DNA of 9,088 nt from Thermoproteota archaeon. GTDB lineage: Archaea > Korarchaeota > Korarchaeia > Korarchaeales > Korarchaeaceae. The stretch spans positions 1 to 9,088 of the forward strand of contig WAOH01000209.1 of the NCBI GenBank assembly GCA_015521385.1, in the 5' to 3' direction. Below, in pieces: positions 6,276 through 9,088 of the stretch. Within the stretch, counting starts at the first letter, position 1. The number at the start of each line of letters is the position of its first letter. Made by a program: the position numbers and the translations under genes. The notes below the pieces were generated by a model. That model was not told where the DNA came from, did not search any database, and worked only from the letters and a program-made list of their open reading frames with translations.

Positions 6276-7363
6276 CGGGATGCGAGCTGTGCGGTAGCGC
6301 GAGGGTCAGCCAGTCCCTCTCGGTGTGCCTCGATTGCCTCAGGGAGAGGCCAGACTCCTTGGAGATCGTCAGGAGAAGGAGGGCGGGATGGCGAACCTCC
6401 ATGGGCCTCCCACCGCATCCCCCGAGGGGAGGGGCGCTCAAATGCCCGCTCTGCGTGAACGGCTGCGAGCTGGACGAGGGGGAGAGAGGGTACTGCGGGA
6501 CGGTGATCAACAGGAACGGGCTCAGACCGCTGACGGGGAGCTGGAAGCTGGCGACGGGCCTCCACTACCTGGATCCGCTTCCCACCAACTGCGTCGCCAC
6601 CCCGGTCTGCCCAGCGGCAACCTGCAGGGGTTACCCGGAATTCACAGACACGTGCGGGCCGGAAATCGGAAGGTACAATCTGGCGATCTTCTACGGGTCA
6701 TGCAACCTGGACTGCTTCTTCTGCCAGAACGCGGAGCACAAGAGAATGGCAGCCATGGGTAGACCCCTCATGTCCCTCGACTCACTACTCAGAGAGGCTT
6801 TGAGGGATGACGTGACGTGCATGTGCGCCTTTGGAGGAGATCCGAGCCCTTGGACGCCTCAACTCTTCTCTCTCTACAGGAAGGTGAGGGATAAGGCGCC
6901 CGGGATCAAGAGGATGTGCTGGGAGACCAACGGGCTCCAAGATCTGAGGGTATTCCTGAAGATGGCCGAGGCCTCGCTCGAGAGCGGTGGAATAGTCAAG
7001 GTAGATTTCAAGGCGTGGTCCCAGCCCGTTTACGAGGCCCTCACCGGGGTGAGGGGAAGGGACAGGGTCGTGGAGAACCTGAAAACGGCTGCGAAACTGG
7101 CGAAGGAGAGGGAGGATCCGCCTCTCCTGGTCGTGAGCACGCTGATGGTTCCCTACTACATCGATCTGGAGGAGATAGAGGGGATAGCTGAGTTCCTCGC
7201 ATCCCTAGATGTGAACGTTCCCTACGTTCTCTTGGCCTTCCATCCGGAGCACCTCGCCACCGATCTACCCCTGACCACTAGGGAGTTCGCCGAGGATGCC
7301 GTCAGGGTAGCTGAGGAGCGGGGTCTCGAGGTCTACCTCGGCAACGAGTGGCTCCTCTCCTAG
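6272..7363 (+). CDS. Cysteine-rich radical SAM protein, AmrS/PflA-activase-like
   Basis: Radical SAM enzyme of 363 residues, nearest by eye to the AmrS (AmmeMemoRadiSam)/COG1180 activase-like group, whose substrates are mostly unknown. The CxxxCxxC cluster motif is Cys144, Cys148, Cys151 (GSCNLDCFFCQN). The SAM-binding GGE-like turn is FGGDPSPW at 187-194. The C-terminal part (ETNG at 218-221, KVDFKAW at 243-249, LLAFHPEHLATDLP at 320-333) follows the AmrS pattern. Ahead of the radical SAM motif lie twelve cysteines in three groups of four: 4, 7, 19, 22 (zinc-ribbon spacing); 58, 61, 65, 75, matching the AmrS N-terminal CxxCxxxC...C; and 107, 113, 118, 128, which looks like an added segment. 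These could hold zinc or extra Fe-S clusters. The protein is cytoplasmic by composition. Its ATG overlaps the stop of the secreted-protein gene (ATGA), so the two are almost certainly co-expressed. The superfamily is secure; the reaction is not known. Confidence 0.9.
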   Translation: MTGCELCGSARVSQSLSVCLDCLRERPDSLEIVRRRRAGWRTSMGLPPHPPRGGALKCPLCVNGCELDEGERGYCGTVINRNGLRPLTGSWKLATGLHYLDPLPTNCVATPVCPAATCRGYPEFTDTCGPEIGRYNLAIFYGSCNLDCFFCQNAEHKRMAAMGRPLMSLDSLLREALRDDVTCMCAFGGDPSPWTPQLFSLYRKVRDKAPGIKRMCWETNGLQDLRVFLKMAEASLESGGIVKVDFKAWSQPVYEALTGVRGRDRVVENLKTAAKLAKEREDPPLLVVSTLMVPYYIDLEEIEGIAEFLASLDVNVPYVLLAFHPEHLATDLPLTTREFAEDAVRVAEERGLEVYLGNEWLLS

Positions 7364-7383
7364 CCCAATAAGAATATATTGGG
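7364..7383. repeat. Perfect 7-base inverted repeat enclosing a TATA box
   Basis: The arms CCCAATA (7364-7370) and TATTGGG (7377-7383) are separated by AGAATA. The repeat starts directly after the radical SAM stop codon and covers the TATA-like box of the next gene. It could be a repressor operator that blocks TBP, or a small hairpin at the end of the upstream transcript. Seven perfectly paired bases in a 45-base gap is more than casual, but neither role is proven. Confidence 0.6.
7373..7380 (+). promoter_or_regulatory. TATA box of the membrane glycoprotein gene
   Basis: AATATATT is the most canonical TATA-like octamer in the window. Its centre is about 33 bases before the ATG at 7409, so transcription would start near 7402. 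No Shine-Dalgarno site precedes the ATG, pointing to a very short leader. Confidence 0.55.
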
Positions 7384-7408
7384 ATAGTCGCCACCACTAC
7401 CGATAACA

Positions 7409-8086
7409 ATGAACAAACTTCTGGTATCCGTGATAGTGATTCTGGCGGTCCTTTTCGTCGTGGGCCTCTACCTCCTCTCCGAGATGACTGGAGGAACTTC
7501 TTTCGAGGATAGATATGCCTCCATAGACAAGCTCACCTTCTCAGTGGGTAAGGGGAGCGTCCTGAAACAGGAACTCAAGATAGTGATGAGCTACGGGAAC
7601 AAGAGCGTCGAGGCCCAGAGAGCCAACAGGACCGTGAAAGTGGACGACTTCTCCTGGCCCGCATACCACCTGTGCCCGATGAACGAGACGGGCCCGGCCG
7701 CACAATGCTATGATGTGCCCTTCAGCTTGGTGGCCATGCCCAAGGAGCTCATGGGCGTGGACGCAATAGGCCTCCCATTCAACCTCGGGAAGGGCAATCA
7801 GATCGCCCTGAAGTACAACGGGATAACCAGCGTGGAGATGCCCTGGGGACCCCATCCCGTGGTCAACTACACGAACTTCACCGCGGGCTACCCCCAGCCG
7901 AACGTCAACATGACCAGCAAGTTCTACTTCGACACCACTGAGGGCTATCTGGTCAGGATTGAGGTATCCATAACCGACGGCAACCTCACATCCACAGCCA
8001 TCTTCCAGCTGACCGAGATCCCCAAGCTCAATGGACCTCTCGAGGTGAGCAAGCCGGAGAACTGGGAGTGGAGGGGAGGGGATTGA
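7409..8086 (+). CDS. Predicted membrane-anchored, N-glycosylated surface protein, unknown family
   Basis: I do not recognise the family. The 225-residue product has one N-terminal membrane segment (residues 4-23), with no good cleavage site after it, so it is probably an anchor with the rest outside the cell. The outer part has seven N-x-S/T sequons, at Asn64, 73, 92, 153, 156, 167 and 192, a high density that suggests heavy archaeal N-glycosylation. Only two cysteines exist, Cys89 and Cys100, flanking MNETGPAAQ, and they could form a disulfide. The composition is rich in strands and polar residues, with a tail of PENWEWRGGD. The start is ATG at 7409, just after TATA-box spacing, with no Shine-Dalgarno site. 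It lies 45 bases after the radical SAM gene on the same strand but has its own promoter, so joint expression is uncertain. It may be a solute-binding, pilus-associated or cell-surface protein; nothing in it points to catalysis. Confidence 0.78.
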   Translation: MNKLLVSVIVILAVLFVVGLYLLSEMTGGTSFEDRYASIDKLTFSVGKGSVLKQELKIVMSYGNKSVEAQRANRTVKVDDFSWPAYHLCPMNETGPAAQCYDVPFSLVAMPKELMGVDAIGLPFNLGKGNQIALKYNGITSVEMPWGPHPVVNYTNFTAGYPQPNVNMTSKFYFDTTEGYLVRIEVSITDGNLTSTAIFQLTEIPKLNGPLEVSKPENWEWRGGD

Positions 8087-8150
8087 TGATTAATTTGACG
8101 CATCCCTCCCCCAATGAACATCAAAATTACCCCTAGACCGCGGTAAACAT

Positions 8151-8158
8151 TTAATTAA
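8151..8158 (+). promoter_or_regulatory. TATA-like box before the 8189 gene
   Basis: TTAATTAA preceded by AAACAT lies in an AT-rich patch of the 102-base gap after the glycoprotein gene. A start site 25-27 bases downstream would be near 8180, so the leader before ATG 8189 would be short. CCCCTAG occurs at 8130-8136 and again at 8162-8168, flanking the box. That could be an operator pair or chance. Confidence 0.5.
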
Positions 8159-8188
8159 AGGCCCCTAGCCTCGGGGTGAGGAGTGATC

Positions 8189-8767
8189 ATGATACCCGAG
8201 GCCATAGACTTACTCTGTATCCCCGTACTGATTAACGAGGTGCCCCTCAGACCTCTAAGCGATGAGGAGGCAGTCAGAATAGCCGAGAAGGTCCTCAACG
8301 TCATCCCGAAGCTAAAGGACATGAGGGTGGCCGTGATCCCCTCTCTCTACTACGTGAGCGACCTGTTCAGCAGGTCCCTGTTCGACGAGATACCAGTGAA
8401 CTCCGTCGCCCTTGCCGGCCTCCTAGAGAGGAGGGGGCGCACGAGCAAGGTCTACGTCTTCAACCCCTTCACATCGAACGGTCTCCTCCCAGTTCCCAGC
8501 GGGGTCGAGGACGGCAACGGCGGGCTCACGTGGGCCACGATTCCGGTGGTCGCCTTCGGGGAAGGTTACGTGGACCTCGACGAGTACTTCTTGGAGAGGG
8601 GGGATGTGGAGGAGACGATGAAGGAGCTAGAGGAGGTGCTGGCCCAGATATACTCCCTCTCCTATGTCAAGGCCTTCCCTCCCGTGCTCGCCGAGGAGCT
8701 CTTGGAGGAGATAAGCCTACTGGAGGAGGAACTGGACCAGGACCTCAGGAGACTTTCCGCTGGCTAA
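8189..8767 (+). CDS. Conserved-looking cytoplasmic protein, family not recognised
   Basis: A 192-residue protein with no signal peptide or membrane helix. It looks like an alpha/beta fold: strands at 8-17 (LLCIPVLINE), 46-52 and 87-92, and helices at 24-38 and 140-156. A glycine-rich loop lies at 104-113 (SGVEDGNGGL). The C-terminal third (163-189) is a strongly acidic, leucine-rich helix with coiled-coil character (LLEEISLLEEELDQDLRRL), which suggests dimerisation or a partner protein. There is one cysteine (Cys10). Coding status is supported by an upstream TATA-like box, a Shine-Dalgarno region (GGTGAGGAG, 8175-8183) and codon use like its neighbours. ATG at 8189 is preferred, 5 bases after GGAG; a GTG at 8183 is in frame but lies inside the Shine-Dalgarno site. 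Its TAA interlocks with the stop of the convergent gene. No function is proposed. Confidence 0.75.
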   Translation: MIPEAIDLLCIPVLINEVPLRPLSDEEAVRIAEKVLNVIPKLKDMRVAVIPSLYYVSDLFSRSLFDEIPVNSVALAGLLERRGRTSKVYVFNPFTSNGLLPVPSGVEDGNGGLTWATIPVVAFGEGYVDLDEYFLERGDVEETMKELEEVLAQIYSLSYVKAFPPVLAEELLEEISLLEEELDQDLRRLSAG

Positions 8768-9088
8768 TCACCTATCCCCATGGAGAGGAGCGACCTCTCG
8801 GCCCTCACCTTCTCCTCCTCGTAGGACGTGAGCTTGTCGACGTCATCCCTCAGGAGCCTCCTCCTCGACTCCACCTCCTTGGCAATCAACTCGGGATTGG
8901 GTCCGCCCCTCCCTCTCGCCCTCAGGACGTCATCCACCGCGGGAACTTCCACCCCTAGCCTCTCCGCAGCCCTGGTGAGGTCCCATCCCACCTCCCTGAA
9001 GGTGGAGGCAAGCAGGGAGTGGGCCTCCCTGTAGGTGATTCCCCTCTCCTTGGCGAGCCTCTCGGCTACGTCCTGGGCCAGTGTGTCC
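8764..9088 (-). CDS. argH: Probable argininosuccinate lyase, C-terminal part (enters from the right edge)
   Basis: The frame is open from the right edge to TAG at 8764-8766, giving the last 107 residues of a protein of the fumarase/aspartase superfamily. Argininosuccinate lyase splits argininosuccinate into arginine and fumarate in the cytoplasm. The visible part has an A-x-x-V-A-x-x-L helix followed by ITYREAHSLLAS, matching the family's GVPFREAH segment. Further on, RARGRGGPNPELIAKEV corresponds to the conserved GGTAPExV stretch near the ArgH C-terminus. It ends in a charged helix, DKLTSYEEEKVRAERSLL. The catalytic serine loop would lie outside the window. Adenylosuccinate lyase was considered because purA is nearby, but the GGPNPE segment near the end favours ArgH. 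Moderate confidence because only the less conserved end is seen. Confidence 0.62.
   Translation of the reverse strand, partial: DTLAQDVAERLAKERGITYREAHSLLASTFREVGWDLTRAAERLGVEVPAVDDVLRARGRGGPNPELIAKEVESRRRLLRDDVDKLTSYEEEKVRAERSLLSMGIGD

Noticed and set aside
8084..8150. TGATGA at 8084-8089 as a C box of a C/D-box guide RNA
   Set aside because: The base before it is T rather than a purine, it overlaps a stop codon, and no CTGA D box follows at suitable spacing.
8162..8176. CCCC...GGGG hairpin just before the 8189 gene as a riboswitch or attenuator
   Set aside because: Only four pairs, it overlaps the Shine-Dalgarno region, and the transcript probably starts near or after it.

Overview
The window looks like chromosomal DNA from a thermophilic archaeon, most likely of the Thermoproteota/Korarchaeota side of the tree. 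The evidence is GC-rich DNA with heavy use of AGG/AGA arginine and ATA isoleucine codons, very short intergenic gaps, A-rich BRE-like plus TATA-like boxes 25-37 bases before several starts, GGTGA-type Shine-Dalgarno sites beside genes that look leaderless, TTG start codons, and an isocitrate dehydrogenase that resembles the crenarchaeal (Aeropyrum-type) enzyme. The exact lineage cannot be fixed by eye.

Layout. Left edge, minus strand: the N-terminus of adenylosuccinate synthetase (purA, start at 231). Upstream of it, also on the minus strand, is a membrane heme/iron-sulfur oxidoreductase (about 334-2232). It fuses a NarI/HdrE-like membrane domain, two 4Fe-4S motifs and two CCG domains, like bacterial FadF and the ETF:menaquinone oxidoreductases. 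Diverging from it with only 31 bases between the start codons is a DAO-family FAD dehydrogenase (2264-3535). This arrangement suggests, without proving it, a soluble flavin dehydrogenase that passes electrons to the membrane protein. Next come NADP-type isocitrate dehydrogenase (3662-4933), with its own promoter, and then a probable two-gene operon. That operon holds a secreted protein of unknown function (5001-6275) and, overlapping it by 4 bases, a cysteine-rich radical SAM protein of the AmrS/PflA-like group (6272-7363). A predicted membrane-anchored, sequon-rich glycoprotein follows (7409-8086), behind a TATA box that sits in a perfect inverted repeat. Last on the plus strand is an unrecognised cytoplasmic protein (8189-8767). 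Its stop codon interlocks with that of a convergent gene entering from the right edge, probably the C-terminus of argininosuccinate lyase.

Core metabolism (purine and arginine synthesis, TCA cycle) therefore surrounds three less understood units: the divergent flavoprotein/FadF-like pair, the secreted-protein/radical-SAM pair, and two orphan genes. I see no tRNA, rRNA, CRISPR array, insertion sequence or integrase. All gaps between genes are shorter than 150 bases and hold only promoter-like or terminator-like signals. The best candidates for undescribed biology are the secreted-protein/radical-SAM operon and the divergent electron-transfer pair, whose FadF-like member has lost a cysteine in its first CCG domain.
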